Source: Batrachochytrium dendrobatidis JAM81
Taxonomy: Eukaryota > Chytridiomycota > Chytridiomycetes > Rhizophydiales
Length of the DNA stretch: 64,000 nt
Assembly: GCF_000203795.2 (NCBI RefSeq)
Contig: NW_006281106.1
Location: 1,165,813-1,229,812, forward strand
Direction: 5' to 3'
Of this stretch, positions 24,001 to 35,241 are shown one piece after another. The notes beneath the pieces were generated by a model. That model saw only the letters and a list, made by a program, of their open reading frames with translations, did no database searches and was not told the DNA's origin. Positions within the stretch are counted from its first letter, which is position 1; every line of letters begins with the position of its first letter. A program made the translations under genes and the position numbers.

Positions 24001-26032
24001 AGATAACATTCAGACTGCGCGTGCTATTGCTCGTGGTTGCGGTATTCTGACTGCCGACGGTCTTTCTATGGAAGGTCCCAAGTTCCGTATGCTCACTGAA
24101 GCCGAAATGAACGATGTTCTCCCTCGCTTGCAAGTTTTGGCTCGTAGTTCACCTCTCGACAAGCAAATTCTTGTCAACAATCTTAAGCGTCTTGGCGAAA
24201 CGGTTGCTGTTACTGGTGACGGTACCAATGATGCACCTGCTCTTGCAGCAGCCGATGTTGGATTTTCCATGGGCATTGCTGGTACTGAGGTTGCCAAGGA
24301 GGCTTCCGACATTGTGCTCATGGACGACAACTTTGCTTCACTGGTCAAGGCTGTCATCTGGGGTCGATGTGTATACGATTCCATTCGCAAGTTTTTGCAA
24401 TTCCAGCTTACTGTCAACGTTTCTGCCGTTTTGCTTACTATTATTACTTCGTTCTATACCACTGTTTCTGGACCAAAAACTGTGGTGTCGGTTCTCAGTG
24501 CAGTCCAACTTTTGTGGATTAATTTAATTATGGACACTTTTGCTGCTCTTGCTCTTGCCACTGATCCACCTTCGCCCGACCTGTTGAACCGTAAGCCATC
24601 TAATCGATCCGAATCCATTATTTCTCCAGACATGTTTAAAATGATTGTTGGTCAGGGCGTTTATCAGATTGCGGTTTGCTTGGTGCTTTTCTTTTGTGGA
24701 CCTAAATGGTGGGGAACTCATACTGGCTCTATCGATGAAATTGAGGCCATCAAGGAAACTGGTGTTGATATTACCACCGCCTCGATCATCTTCAACTCGT
24801 ATGTATTCTGTCAAGTATTCAACGAAATCAATTGCCGCTCTATTACAAGCGCTGAAAAAAACATCTTTAGAGGCTTTTTCGCAAACAAAATGTTTCTCGG
24901 TATTCTCGCCCTCACCATCTTCTTGCAGGCCATCATCATTCAATTTGTTGGTGTCATTTTCAAAACTAGTCCGAATGGCTTGACCGGCGTTGGCTGGGGA
25001 ATTTCTCTTTTAGTTGGTTCGGGAAGTCTTATTGTTGGATTTTTAGTCCGTTGTCTTCCTGATTTCCCACTTCCAAAATTCTTGTATCCTACTCAGCCCA
25101 AGAAAACTGGTCGTGGCGTCGATGGTTCTATTGTCGATACTCCTGTCACTGTCACGGTTACCAAACCCAGCTTGGACGGTTTTAGACCTGACGGTACTGC
25201 TGGTGCTATCATGCCGGCTTCCGACAAGGACAGCTATACCGAAAAGCTTATTGTTACTGGAGCGGATATACCCGTAAAGATTCATGGTGAAGAAAAGGAG
25301 GAGTTTGGTGCTCTTGCTATTGGAGACTCTGATCATTTGAACTCGGTGACTGAGCGCAACAACAGTCGCCAATTATGGAATTCGGCCATTAAAAAGACTC
25401 GTATACAACTTCGCGTTGTTGGTCACTTTACAGCACCAGCGGGCAGCCGTGTCCGCGCCATGTCTTCTGGAAAGTATCATTTTACTTCTACTGCACCACC
25501 CGAACTTTCTTCTACGTTTGGGTCGCTTCATCTTCCTGCCACTTCAGCAACGCCAAGCGGCGTTAGCATGCGCTCACCACCTTTGGATTCAACCTTCAAT
25601 ACAGCTTCAGCTTTCTTGTCACCTGGAATGGGAGGTTCCAAGATTGATTCTACAACTGCAGATTCTGCAGGGGCAGATGGTAAGCAAGGATCGTATTTCT
25701 TGGACAAACACACAGCGGAACATTCCGCTACTCAATCTGCATCCACTGCACCAACATCATCCTCATCACAATGGCTGACTGTTCGTGATCTTGTCCGAAC
25801 TGTGTCAGTTGTCAATGCGTTCCGAACAGGCCGTTCCAAACGTATTGATTTTACAACCCTTCAAGTGGTCGATGTCAACTCTATTCGTCGCACTCGTGCC
25901 ATACATGCTCGTCAAATGATTGCATCCCGTGCATCGCATCTTCCTCCAAATAGCCGAGCTCCCGCAGTCAAGAGCTCCATTGATGCTGGAAGCAATTCTG
26001 GCAGCGTCAGTGGATCCAATCGACTAGCTTGA
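21099..26032 (+). CDS. Plasma-membrane-type Ca2+-transporting P-type ATPase
   Basis: P2B calcium pump (PMCA/PMC1 family) that exports Ca2+ from the cytosol to the outside or into the vacuole. Exons 21099-21356, 22125-22359 and 22446-26032 join to about 1359 residues. Core motifs are intact: TDESTLTGEP, PEGLPLAVT in TM4, the phosphorylation site CSDKTGTLTMNRM, the nucleotide-site KGASE, MVTGDN and TGDGTNDAPALAAADVG. The C-terminal tail after the last membrane segment is long (about 320 residues). It has two stretches resembling the calmodulin-binding region of animal PMCAs: TRIQLRVVGHF (about 25396-25430) and VSVVNAFRTGRSKR (about 25804-25842). That implies autoinhibition relieved by calmodulin, as in animals; yeast Pmc1 has no such tail. 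Intron 1 is unusually long (768 nt) and contains a repeat remnant. Confidence 0.95.
21935..22042. repeat. Right-end remnant of the dispersed element inside an intron
   Basis: Within intron 1 of the Ca2+-ATPase gene, the segment ending near 22042 carries the element's right end (TTTGATACCCCTATTTAACATTCC, TTTTACGTGAATAAGGCTGTAAT). The upstream part shares a TTTCAATCCTTTCAAAC-type word with the copy near 564-580. No left inverted end was found. Confidence 0.55.
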
Positions 26033-26765
26033 GAAATGGAAGGAGAAGCAGCAACTTGTCTAGTTTTTATTTTCATATCTTTTTAGTCTTATTTTTCCAA
26101 TCATCCAGTTACTTGTAGCTATTCTACCATTTCTTATAAAAAGGACTTTTTGATCCATGTTTTTATAATGGAGTATATTTAGTCGTATTCACGTAAAATG
26201 GAACACTAGAAAAGGAATCGATGCATAATAAATAGTTTCCTGAAATGATGTGTCCTAAACTGTAGCTGACTGGTCTCTTGGTCAGCATGGAAACAACTGT
26301 TGCATTGTTGAAGGTGCGATCACTGTTTTGAGCTGGAACGTATCTGAGTTTCTAGAGCATAAAAGTTTGTACGGACCTGGAAACAGGCTCATATTTAGTT
26401 TTAAATTGGTGATCATACAATGCATGACCCCCAAAAATCCGAATCAAAACTATAGTTGCATGCATTATGCAATGGATGTTGCTTGAAAATTGAAAACGCC
26501 AGTCTATAATGCAAAGGTCAAATGATGTCTAATTGTTTATCATGGAGCAGAATGGTTGCTGTGAAACATAAAAATATTTTATGAAAACACAGCTGAGATT
26601 GATCTTGTGATGATGCAGATAAATCAATGACAGAAACACACGACCAACTAACTCGGCGTCCTTTTAGGTCTCGGAATGTTAGAATCATCCGCAGTGGATC
26701 ATGTGATGCAAGTGGTTTTGCATATAAATTAAAACCCGATCGAATGTCCAAACTTATCAATTATT
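26033..26765. other. Intergenic, 733 bp, with a left end of the dispersed element
   Basis: A TAGTCGTATTCACGTAAAATGGAACACTAG segment starts at about 26180, the left-end signature of the dispersed element, with no matching right end nearby. Otherwise AT-rich spacer with no supported gene; the last ~100 bp is the arginase leader. Confidence 0.5.
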
Positions 26766-28007
26766 ATGGCTTCACTTCCTGATCAACTTTTTACTAAAAC
26801 CCACACTGTCAGTCTGGTTCTCGCTCCCTTCTCTGGCGGTCAGGCAAGATGAATTTGCATTTTTTTGTTGTTTTGTAATTCAGCTAGTTGCATACTGATG
26901 GTATGGCTGGATGATCAAACCGAGACTTGTATACTTACCGTCATGCACATTAAATTGAAATTTTATTATTAAATTCTTGGCATTTTTTGTTTGCGACTGG
27001 CAATGATCTGAAATTTCAACATGCAGCCCAGAGGCGGTGTTGAGCATGGTCCTAACCAGCTGCTCGAGGCTGGCATCGGCAAGCAACTGAGATCTCTTGG
27101 ATGGACTGTTGAGGGTGATCAAGTACCGTTGCCTAATTTCGATGCTCATTGTCCTGCAACTGAAGTTTCGCATGGTCTGCTTAAGAACATCACCTATGTT
27201 TCCAAGGTCACCGAGATTGTCCACCACCAGGTGAAGGATGTTTGCTCTACTGGAAAGATCGCCTTGACTCTTGGAGGTGATCATTCGCTTGGAATGGGCA
27301 CCGTTTCTGGATCTGCTGCAGTGTATGACAATCTGGGCGTTATTTGGGTTGATGCTCATGCTGTAAGTAGAATACATTCACAACAGAGAATTGATATTTT
27401 ATTCAGCCACTATTCCAGTCTTGTGCTAACCCAATCTTTGATGTAACCACATGCTTATAATTGACTACATGTTTAGGACATCAACACTCCTGAAACGAGT
27501 GACTCTGGAAATCTTCATGGATGTCCAGTTTCTTTCTTGATGGGCATTGGTCAAAAGGTTTCTGCCTTTTCCTGGCTCAAACCCTGCATTAAACCATCAC
27601 GCCTTGTTTACATTGGCTTGCGTGATGTTGATCAGGGAGAAAAACGTATTCTCAAAGAGTATGGCATCAAGGCCTTCTCTATGCACGAGGTAGACAAGTA
27701 TGGTATTGGAAAGATCATGGAAATGGCCTATGATTACCTTGGACGCAGCAACCCTATTCATCTCAGCTTTGATGTCGACGCTCTTGATCCCAGTGTTGCT
27801 CCTGCCACTGGCACTCCTGTTCGTGGCGGCCTTTCGTTCCGTGAAGGTCACTTTATCTGCGAGTCTATATTCGAAACTGGATGTCTTGTCTCGATGGATA
27901 TTATGGAAGTCAACCCTACTCTATGTAGCGACCACGCTTTGCTTACTCAGACTGTGCAAGTGGGATGCTCCTTGGTCCGCTCTGCTTTTGGTGAAACTCT
28001 CCTTTAG
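26766..28007 (+). CDS. CAR1: Arginase
   Basis: Binuclear manganese enzyme that hydrolyses L-arginine to ornithine and urea. Three exons (26766-26843, 27027-27362, 27477-28007) give about 314 residues, the usual length. Metal ligands are in the expected motifs: GGDHSLGMG, DAHA-DIN (across the second splice) and SFDVDALDPS. PFSGGQ|PRGGVEHGP spans the first splice and fixes it. That first intron (26844-27026) therefore has a GC donor (CAG|GCAAGA); a GT alternative just upstream breaks the frame. A hydrophobic N-terminus (VSLVLAPFSGG) is the first beta strand, not a signal peptide. Confidence 0.96.
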
Positions 28008-28240
28008 ATTTTGGAGTCCGAAACCTTGAAACTCGATTAGAAATGACATTTAATTATCTCTATTTCAAGCCTTGACCATCTTTTATGGTTATTTATCATT
28101 TTGCCTACTATTCATCTCATCACTGATTTCAATCTAACATGATAATGTCTTGGCGTACTTGTTGACAATCAATAAATATACTTGCATGCTGAGCTTTTTT
28201 CACAACTGCTAGTGTATTCTATTATTTGGTTTCAGGTGTT

Positions 28241-28449
28241 TTTACGACTGTATTCATACAAAATGAAACACTAGAATAAACTATGATCTTGAACTGATTG
28301 CCCCTTTCTCTGCATTTAATACATTCATATATTGTACAATCTCCACATATTGAACTCGATCATTTTAATGTTGAGCTCATTTGTAGTTTTAAAATCTCAG
28401 ATATTTAGTATCCAGTTCAAGAAAACAAGATTACACAATCAGTCATGCA
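28241..28449 (+). repeat. Truncated dispersed element, upstream copy of a direct-repeat pair
   Basis: Starts with the left-end signature (ACGACTGTATTCATACAAAATGAAACACTAG). From 28272 to 28449 it runs nearly identical to 29415-29589 on the other side of the secreted coiled-coil gene. The right inverted end is missing. Confidence 0.75.
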
Positions 28450-28701
28450 GTTGTTGTTTCTATGCCAGCCATGAGGAAATAATGCTTCATTTTACTCCAA
28501 TATGGCAATGATTATTTCAAAAACCCTACAAGTACAAAAAGCCCTACAATACATACCACTATCCAGGTGTCCAGTCCTATTCCATTAAAGGGCGTATTGG
28601 ATATCGTCACCACAAACACAAGCATGTGTGTTCTGTAACATATCAAGCAGTATTCTAACCCTTATTGAACACAATTCCACTCGTTAACATACTCTGTATT
28701 T

Positions 28702-28710
28702 GATATAAAT
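28702..28710 (+). promoter_or_regulatory. Possible TATA box of the secreted coiled-coil gene
   Basis: GATATAAAT lies about 85 bp upstream of the ATG at 28792. Three other secreted-protein genes in the window have a similar element 50-95 bp before the start. Confidence 0.45.
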
Positions 28711-28791
28711 GAACAGAGCAGTCTTGTTCAAACTTTATCAAATACAGAGTATTCATTGCTTTTATCACCAGTTTAGATTTAATCAGGTTTG

Positions 28792-29376
28792 ATGAGGTTT
28801 ACAGCATTTCTAACCGTGTTGACTTTGGCTGCAACTGTCAATGCAGCAGTCATTTTACATGATACGACAACTCTGTCACAACACTTGTCAAAACGTAGTC
28901 CTGGCAAAGACTTTGAAAAGAAAGTGGGTGATTCCGACTCAAGCGATGGAAATCAGTCAGGTCACGGAGGATATACGAATTTTGGATTTGTGGATGGAGA
29001 TGGAGAACCTCGTGAAGATTTAAAAAGTGAGGAATCAACGGAAAAGAGCATCGAGGAATTGGAAGAAGATTTAAAGGTTGCCAAGCATACCATGAAGGTT
29101 GAGTGCGAGAAATATCTAAATCAAAAGGTACTACTCATGAACCAAAAGACACGTTTGTTTGGCGGGCCTATGCCTTCCGAAACATCTCACCACTCGTTTG
29201 AATCCCATAAAAACCGAATGTCGGCGCTTACAAAAGAGATGAAAGAAGAAATGATTGAGCTGAAAAAAGTTTGCAAGACTGCAAAACAGAATGTAAAGGA
29301 CATAAAGGAAACAATAAAAAAGCTCAAGCCTCCGAAGCCAAGCAAGTTTTCACAATTCAAGAACATGTTCATGTAA
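28792..29376 (+). CDS. Small secreted lysine-rich coiled-coil protein
   Basis: Single-exon frame of 194 residues from the ATG at 28792. A signal peptide (MRFTAFLTVLTLAATVNA) is followed by a pro-like stretch ending in LSKRS, a likely Kex2-type KR cleavage site. The mature part is Asp/Glu/Gly-rich, then strongly charged and helical (IEELEEDLKVAKHT; EMKEEMIELKKVCKTAK) with three or so Cys. No enzymatic domain is seen. It shares this architecture (signal peptide, KR site, charged coiled coil) with the gene at 51090 and, less closely, 57044, suggesting a lineage-specific secreted family; an effector role is inference. The gene is flanked by near-identical direct repeats. Confidence 0.8.
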   Translation: MRFTAFLTVLTLAATVNAAVILHDTTTLSQHLSKRSPGKDFEKKVGDSDSSDGNQSGHGGYTNFGFVDGDGEPREDLKSEESTEKSIEELEEDLKVAKHTMKVECEKYLNQKVLLMNQKTRLFGGPMPSETSHHSFESHKNRMSALTKEMKEEMIELKKVCKTAKQNVKDIKETIKKLKPPKPSKFSQFKNMFM

Positions 29377-29589
29377 AATGAAATACTATTTTGCAGACAA
29401 TTTCTATTTCACTATAGAATAAACTATGATCTTGAACTGATTGCCCCTTTCTCTTCATTTGATACGTTCATATATTGTACAATCTCTACATATTGAGCTC
29501 GATCATTTTAATGTTAATATCTGTCGTTTTAAAATCTCAGATATTTAGTATCCAGTTCAAGAAAACAAGATTGCACAATCAATCATGCG
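29373..29589 (+). repeat. Truncated dispersed element, downstream copy of a direct-repeat pair
   Basis: Begins immediately at the stop of the secreted coiled-coil gene with GTAAAATGAAATACTATTTTGCAG, the element's left-end block. From 29415 to 29589 it matches 28272-28449 with only scattered substitutions and one short indel. Confidence 0.75.
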
Positions 29590-29860
29590 GCTATACATGC
29601 CAATTACTCGATATTTGGCTTGAATAAAAGGAGAGTTTGAGACCGAGTGAAACAGTAATGTGAATATTCGATTGTTTTTATTTTATGAATATCTTGGTGA
29701 ATGCTTACCAATTTTAGTATACTTGATTACAAGATTGACAATTCTATCAAGTCACGTGGATCTGAATGGGTTTGAATGCAAAACATGAGCGATTTTCTTT
29801 CCTGATGAAGATCAGATTGTAGTGGATTGACCAAGTAGAATACAGTTGGAACTAAAAATA

Positions 29861-31105
29861 ATGATTTGTAAAGGTGCATTGTCTCTTTCTGCTGCTGGAA
29901 AAAGAGTCTTGTCCTATTGCTCAACAACAGATTTGCAACAGCCAGCAGCAGCACTTTGGCATCATCACCACAGGACGACTGCAGGATTACTCAGGTCGAT
30001 CGACAATATCAGCAATCATGCATGGTCATTGAATCAAGTTCGTCATAAAACATTTCGTAAAAACCCCACAAAGGCTTATACCAAGCGTAAGATCTGGATT
30101 AAGCAGCTCAAGGCCGAAGGAAAACCTATTCCTGAACAGACTTTTCCTGTCATGGAAAACAAGTTCTGGCGAGTTGTTGGCAAGATGAAAATCTACAAGT
30201 CAGTCTCTCCAGGCTCTACTAACCGTCGTCATGCCACTCGTTTTCATCTACATAAAGGCTCATGTGTTTGGCGTCTGTCTTATGGCAAACGATCTACTGG
30301 AGGTCGCAATAACACTGGCAGAATTACAGTCCGTCATCGAGGTGGTGGTCACAAGAAACGAGTGCGACAGGTCGACTTTAACCGAAACGTTCCTGGAAGT
30401 TTTGAAGTTGTTCGTTTGGAATACGATCCTAACCGATCTGCTGAACTGTGCCTACTGCGGCATCTTTCTACCAACGAATTCAGTTACATTATTCGTCCTG
30501 CTGGTGTTGATCCTGGCCAGATTCTATATTCATATCGATCTGGTATTCCTGTATCCACTGACCCCAATGTTCCGTCTATTTCCAAGTCTGAGCTTATCCA
30601 GCCTGGAAATTGTCTACATCTCAAGGATATTCCTGTAGGTACACTGATTCACTGCATTGGTCTGCATTCAAATGGTCCTGCCCAGCTATGTCGATCAGCC
30701 GGTACTTCTGGCCAGCTAATCTCTACTCCAATCGCCACGCTTTCATCAACTGTTGCCAATTCCAACGATGATCTTCCACAGCCCGTTCAATACGCGCAGG
30801 TGCGTTTGTCCAGTGGGGAAGTTAGATTGATTCCTGCCGATGTTTGTGCCACGATCGGAGTTGTTGGTAATGAACTTCACATGCATCGCAACTGGGGTAA
30901 AGCAGGTGCTCGCAGACGTAAGGGATGGCGACCAGCAGTCCGTGGTATTGCCATGAGTGCACACAAGCATCCTCACGGTGGTGGTCACAAGAGTAAAGGA
31001 AACAAAGCACCTCGTAGTCCATGGGGATGGAAGACAAAGGGGTACAAGACTGTACGCAGGAAGCGATGGTTTGTGGTAACTCCCAAATGGAAGGCCAAGA
31101 AATAA
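29861..31105 (+). CDS. RML2: Mitochondrial large-subunit ribosomal protein uL2m
   Basis: Component of the mitochondrial large ribosomal subunit near the peptidyl-transferase centre. Single-exon frame; the first ATG is 29861 (414 residues). The N-terminal ~65 residues are Arg/Ser/Ala-rich, suitable as a mitochondrial targeting sequence. The uL2 body contains STGGRNNTGRITVRHRGGGHKK and, at the C-terminus, AGARRRKGWRPAVRGIAMSAHKHPHGGG, including the conserved His (VRGIAM..H) near the catalytic centre. An insertion before the uL2 core (HKTFRKNPTKAYTKRKIW...) is an N-terminal extension seen in mitochondrial forms of some lineages. Confidence 0.95.
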   Translation: MICKGALSLSAAGKRVLSYCSTTDLQQPAAALWHHHHRTTAGLLRSIDNISNHAWSLNQVRHKTFRKNPTKAYTKRKIWIKQLKAEGKPIPEQTFPVMENKFWRVVGKMKIYKSVSPGSTNRRHATRFHLHKGSCVWRLSYGKRSTGGRNNTGRITVRHRGGGHKKRVRQVDFNRNVPGSFEVVRLEYDPNRSAELCLLRHLSTNEFSYIIRPAGVDPGQILYSYRSGIPVSTDPNVPSISKSELIQPGNCLHLKDIPVGTLIHCIGLHSNGPAQLCRSAGTSGQLISTPIATLSSTVANSNDDLPQPVQYAQVRLSSGEVRLIPADVCATIGVVGNELHMHRNWGKAGARRRKGWRPAVRGIAMSAHKHPHGGGHKSKGNKAPRSPWGWKTKGYKTVRRKRWFVVTPKWKAKK

Positions 31106-31583
31106 ACTCTGAATACCACATGAACAAACGTATGAGTGGTATAGATTTGGATACAGTCGGCAGATTGAATATAACTGCTTGCCCTATACATGTTGAATCT
31201 GTCAGTATTAAACCGTCCAAACTATGCTTTTCCACATGAATACAAAAACTTGTTTACAAATTGTTTACAGCTCAAGACAAGGAATGGGAATATTTATAGT
31301 TCAATCATTCACTTTTATTGTTTTAAAAACATTCAATACATTGAATAGACTGTTGTATCGTGACATGAATTCAATCGCAAACCTTTACAATTGTTTCAAG
31401 CTAGTGTGCAGACTATAGATCAAGTATTGAAACTGTTGTGTTGGAACAAGAGCAAGCCAGATTGTCACCATATTGCAGGAGAAATGAACGATAAATAATC
31501 CAGCCATTCAAATTGATGTTTGCAAAGCATCCAGTGTTGCCAAGAATTTCTCATTTCATCCTCACTGTTACCAGCCATAAAAC
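31106..31583. other. Intergenic, 478 bp, no gene seen
   Basis: AT-rich spacer between uL2m and the DUF952 gene. Short open frames here overlap the uL2m end in other frames and have no coding character. I see no repeat matching others in the window. Confidence 0.5.
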
Positions 31584-32051
31584 ATGGCAGAACCAGCAAC
31601 AAGACCAACAGTTTCCTACAAGATCCTGACATTTGAAGAGTACAATGGTATCAAAGATATGATTCCTATAATCGCTGAATCCAGTTCTATCAGCACTAAA
31701 TGGAATGGCACTGCATTGGACTTGAATGATGGTTTCATTCACCTTTCAACTCAGGCTCAAGCACTTCCAACTGTTGATCGATTTTTTTCAACATTGTCTC
31801 AAGTGATCCTTCTTGAGGTGAATCTAGTTCAATTATCTGGAGATTCTCTTCGTTGGGAATTGGCTCCTTCTGTTCAAAAAGGTTGTATGGATGCTGGAAT
31901 GGGTGTCAAAGATGCTACGATAGCAGCTACATTCCCTCATATACATGGCGGACTGGATCTAAAGGCTGTTGTTCGAGTTTTGGTTGTGGAGAGGCAGATG
32001 GGCAAGGATGGCCTCCATGAGACTTGGAAGTCTGTTTGGCCATTGCATTGA
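31584..32051 (+). CDS. DUF952 family protein
   Basis: Single-exon frame of 155 residues. It matches the DUF952 family by its ordered motifs: an N-terminal YKILTFEEYN, then DLNDGFIHLSTQAQ, LLEVNL, LRWELAP, and FPHIHGGLDLKAV near the end. Family members are small soluble proteins with an ADP-ribosyltransferase-like/ASCH-type fold prediction but no established reaction, so no function is assigned. No signal peptide. The length is typical. Confidence 0.88.
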   Translation: MAEPATRPTVSYKILTFEEYNGIKDMIPIIAESSSISTKWNGTALDLNDGFIHLSTQAQALPTVDRFFSTLSQVILLEVNLVQLSGDSLRWELAPSVQKGCMDAGMGVKDATIAATFPHIHGGLDLKAVVRVLVVERQMGKDGLHETWKSVWPLH

Positions 32052-32272
32052 TTGTTTTGGAGAGATTGGATTGCAATAATAAACGGTTGCTTAGACCTCA
32101 GTTGCAAGTGTCGAGATTTAAATCAATTCTACATCAAGATATCAAAACACAATCTACATTAATGTTGGATTTATTCTAAATAAATCCTAAATACTATCTG
32201 AGCAAGAGCGAGTATAAAAAGAAGTTGTAAATATAAACTAATAGCGAACAAACAGATTTTCAACAGTTGCGT

Positions 32273-35184
32273 CTATCTCGATCTCGCACCACCATTACTA
32301 ACCAATAAAACCGATTTTTTACCTCCCCGCTTGCTCCGATTGCCTCCACTAGTGATGCTTGATTCACCAATATGTGTATCCATCAATTGGGATTCTAGAT
32401 TGTCAGCCCATCCGTGTCGATCATCCACGCCCCAATCATCTCCTGGCAACCACGATGATGGCGTGTCTGTCGCTCGTCTTGCAGAAGAAACTGCCGCCAT
32501 ATCTGCAAATGATCCCCCATTCAAAGGCCGTGACAATGAACCCATGTTCCGATCACTACCATCTGCGGATTGAGAACCACCAACAACTTCAGCACCACCA
32601 AATGACTGCTGCAGCCATGCCGAGTCTTGCAGGTTGGAAGCACCACCAGAGTTGGAATGGTAAACTCCAGTCGTGTTGTAATCAGTACCTGAAGCATTAG
32701 CAATCATCTGAGATGCTTTCTCAGCTTCTTGAATATGCTTGGTTAATCTTGCCGCCCGACTTGCAATTTCCTTTGAAAATTGTTCAAGCACACTTGCTTC
32801 AACTACTCCATCCAACTCTACTTGACAAAATGTAACATCGCAGGATAAAGGCAAGTGACAGAGATATTTGCACCGCTTGCGTAGATCTGTAGTCATGGTA
32901 GATTCCTGTGCTGAGATGAGTTTGAGTGTAAGCGTGTCAGGAAAAAGCTCATATTCGCCATATGCACTCTTGAGAATCCTGACATCTAATGGATGAAGAA
33001 AGGCTAGCTGACCATCTGCAGATTGATAAAAGTACATATATGGCGCTTGGCTGGTTTGGGAATGAACTGGTGACGTGGTAGATGCACGAGTATTGGGTGT
33101 GGGCAATATCTTTTCTGTTTTTGAGATACGATCACTTTGGTGAGGCCGATGCTGCTGTGTAGATACAGAAGTTTGATACCGAGCCATGAATGGCTGTTGT
33201 TTTCCTCGGGGTTGTGGGGTTGCACGAATAGTACCACCTCCAGCAATGATTTTCTAGATTATTGTATACAATCATAAATTAGATATACGGGTTACAAATA
33301 GTGCTGGTATTTCAAGAGTATGAGCACAAGGTTCGCATCTCAATTGCACTTTACCTCGATATCCATTATACACGAGTCTAAAAACGGACGTTCAGAGTCT
33401 ATACCAGGAGTACCCTTAAATTTAGTTGTCAGCTCAATGTGCTCTTTGAGCAGCTGAGCCAACATATCTCTGTCTTGCTGTGCAACGTGTAGCATATATT
33501 CTGGAGTAGATACCATCATTCGTCCAAACAACATCGCATCCTGGTTTTTTGTAATTGAAGCAGTAGAATCAGTAGGGCTGTTTACATGTTCATCATCTTT
33601 TGTAATCATGGATTGAATCCGAGTCATGACACAAGGTGGAGCTGCACGGTTATTCCATTTTGAAAACGCATGTCTCGGCAACGCAATAGTTGATCCTATC
33701 ATTCTCTTCATCAAGGTAAACGTCACAGTTTTACCAGCACACCCCAATGGACTGCTGTGACCAAAACGACGTGAGATTGCATCTCCGCCTTCAACAAAGC
33801 AAACACTTTTTAGATCGGGTGCATAGACTGAATCATAGCAAATAGGACACTTGCGCCATGCCTTTTCTCCTAGCACCAAGTAGTGTCTGATGCATGGCCA
33901 GCAAAAAACATGGCCACATTTGGCGACTCTGGGAGCGGCTGGTATAGAAAGGCATATTGGACAAATTGACGAGTTTTCCAATGCAGACGAAAGTAAAACA
34001 ACCTGATCAATATCTTCCCATTCAATAATAATATCAGGATCAGAAAGTGGTGCCTGATAGTTGTTGTCGGGCGTCAAGATAAATCGAAAGCTATTAAACA
34101 AAAATTCATACAGTTTGTCAAAGTGGTCAACAAAACAAGTATTTATAAATTCAAAATCTGAATCTGATGATCGTACAATGCATGGTTATGTCAAGAATGA
34201 GGAAAGGAGTGATTTTAATTCAAAGTAATAGTTTGATTTGTATGTATCATATAATGGATGGAGTGTCTATTCAAGTCAACTTCCAACAAGTGTTACGGCT
34301 GTAAATAAATCACAAGCAAAACTTACTTTGCATTCACGAACCGTTGCTTGTTGAACGGCTCGATATATTCCTTTTTCCTGCGTCTAGCGGCAGTAGAACT
34401 GTCACCCAAAGGCGATGACGAGCCTCCCAACACTGTTTGTATTGTCTGTTGTCTTGGTGGAAATGAAAAGTTGATGAGATGGTTAAGCGATACCTGGCCT
34501 CGTTTATTTGGTACCAATGGCTGATCAGCCAAGCTTTTGTCTACAAGATAAGAACTAGGCTCGCCAGTAGCTGAGATGGCATCTCGATCCAACTCATTAG
34601 ATGCAGTATCTGCAGTGCTGGGAGATGAGCTGACTTCGATGACATTCTGTGATCGCCTGTTGGTCCTGTTGCGACCAGATTTGGAAGATCCTATATTGAT
34701 AGAATATTAATCATTATAGGTTAATCATGCGAATCTTACTATCTGATGCTTGTACAAGTACAGATTAGATATTCCAGTCGAGTGAATCCACTTGGGATAC
34801 GCAGTAATCCTGAAAGCATATCAATAATAGATTGTGTATACAGGGAAACTGTTACCAAATAGTAACATGAACATACTCTTCTGCCGTTGACTGTAGTCGG
34901 GGTTAGTCATGGAATGGTTGGCATTCATCTCAGATACAGGCCGTGGTTGATGAATGTTGCTAGACTGTCGTCTCTGAGTAGTTACAGATAAAGACCCAGT
35001 GGTGGCATGAAGACTATGACTGGATGAAGACCTACGTATAGTCGGAGCAAACGTTCTACCACTGCTGTTGCTTGAAGGAATAAAGTCTTGGACAGGAGCA
35101 CTGAACCATGGCAATCATGGTGAGTATATTCCCAATATCTGTAGAATTGATAGCAGTGGTCATCACATACACTCACTTGGCCAT
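32273..35184 (-). CDS. RNF10: RNF10-type RING E3 ubiquitin ligase
   Basis: RING E3; animal RNF10 (yeast Mag2) ubiquitinates 40S ribosomal proteins at stalled ribosomes. Exons 35184-35177 (tiny), 35100-34877, 34690-34327, 34090-33355 and 33253-32273 give about 770 residues; starting instead at the ATG at 35114 also stays in frame. Orthology markers in order: VSLNHLINFSFPPR, YIEPFNKQRFVNANFRF, the RING CPICL...CGHVFCWPCI...CPICYDSV, DLKSVCF, YFYQSADGQLAFLHPLDVRIL and RKRCKYLCHLPLSCDVTFCQVEL, and a basic C-terminal end (GGKKSVLL). The RING has C3HC4 spacing. N- and C-terminal regions are Ser-rich. Confidence 0.93.
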
Positions 35185-35241
35185 GGCTAATAGTAGTTGA
35201 TAGTGTATGCTCTTCACCAACAATACTGATGGTGAGTTGCA

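Noticed and set aside
26838..26843. A GT donor just before the GC donor in arginase
   Set aside because: Using it shifts the frame out of the conserved PRGGVEHGP motif.
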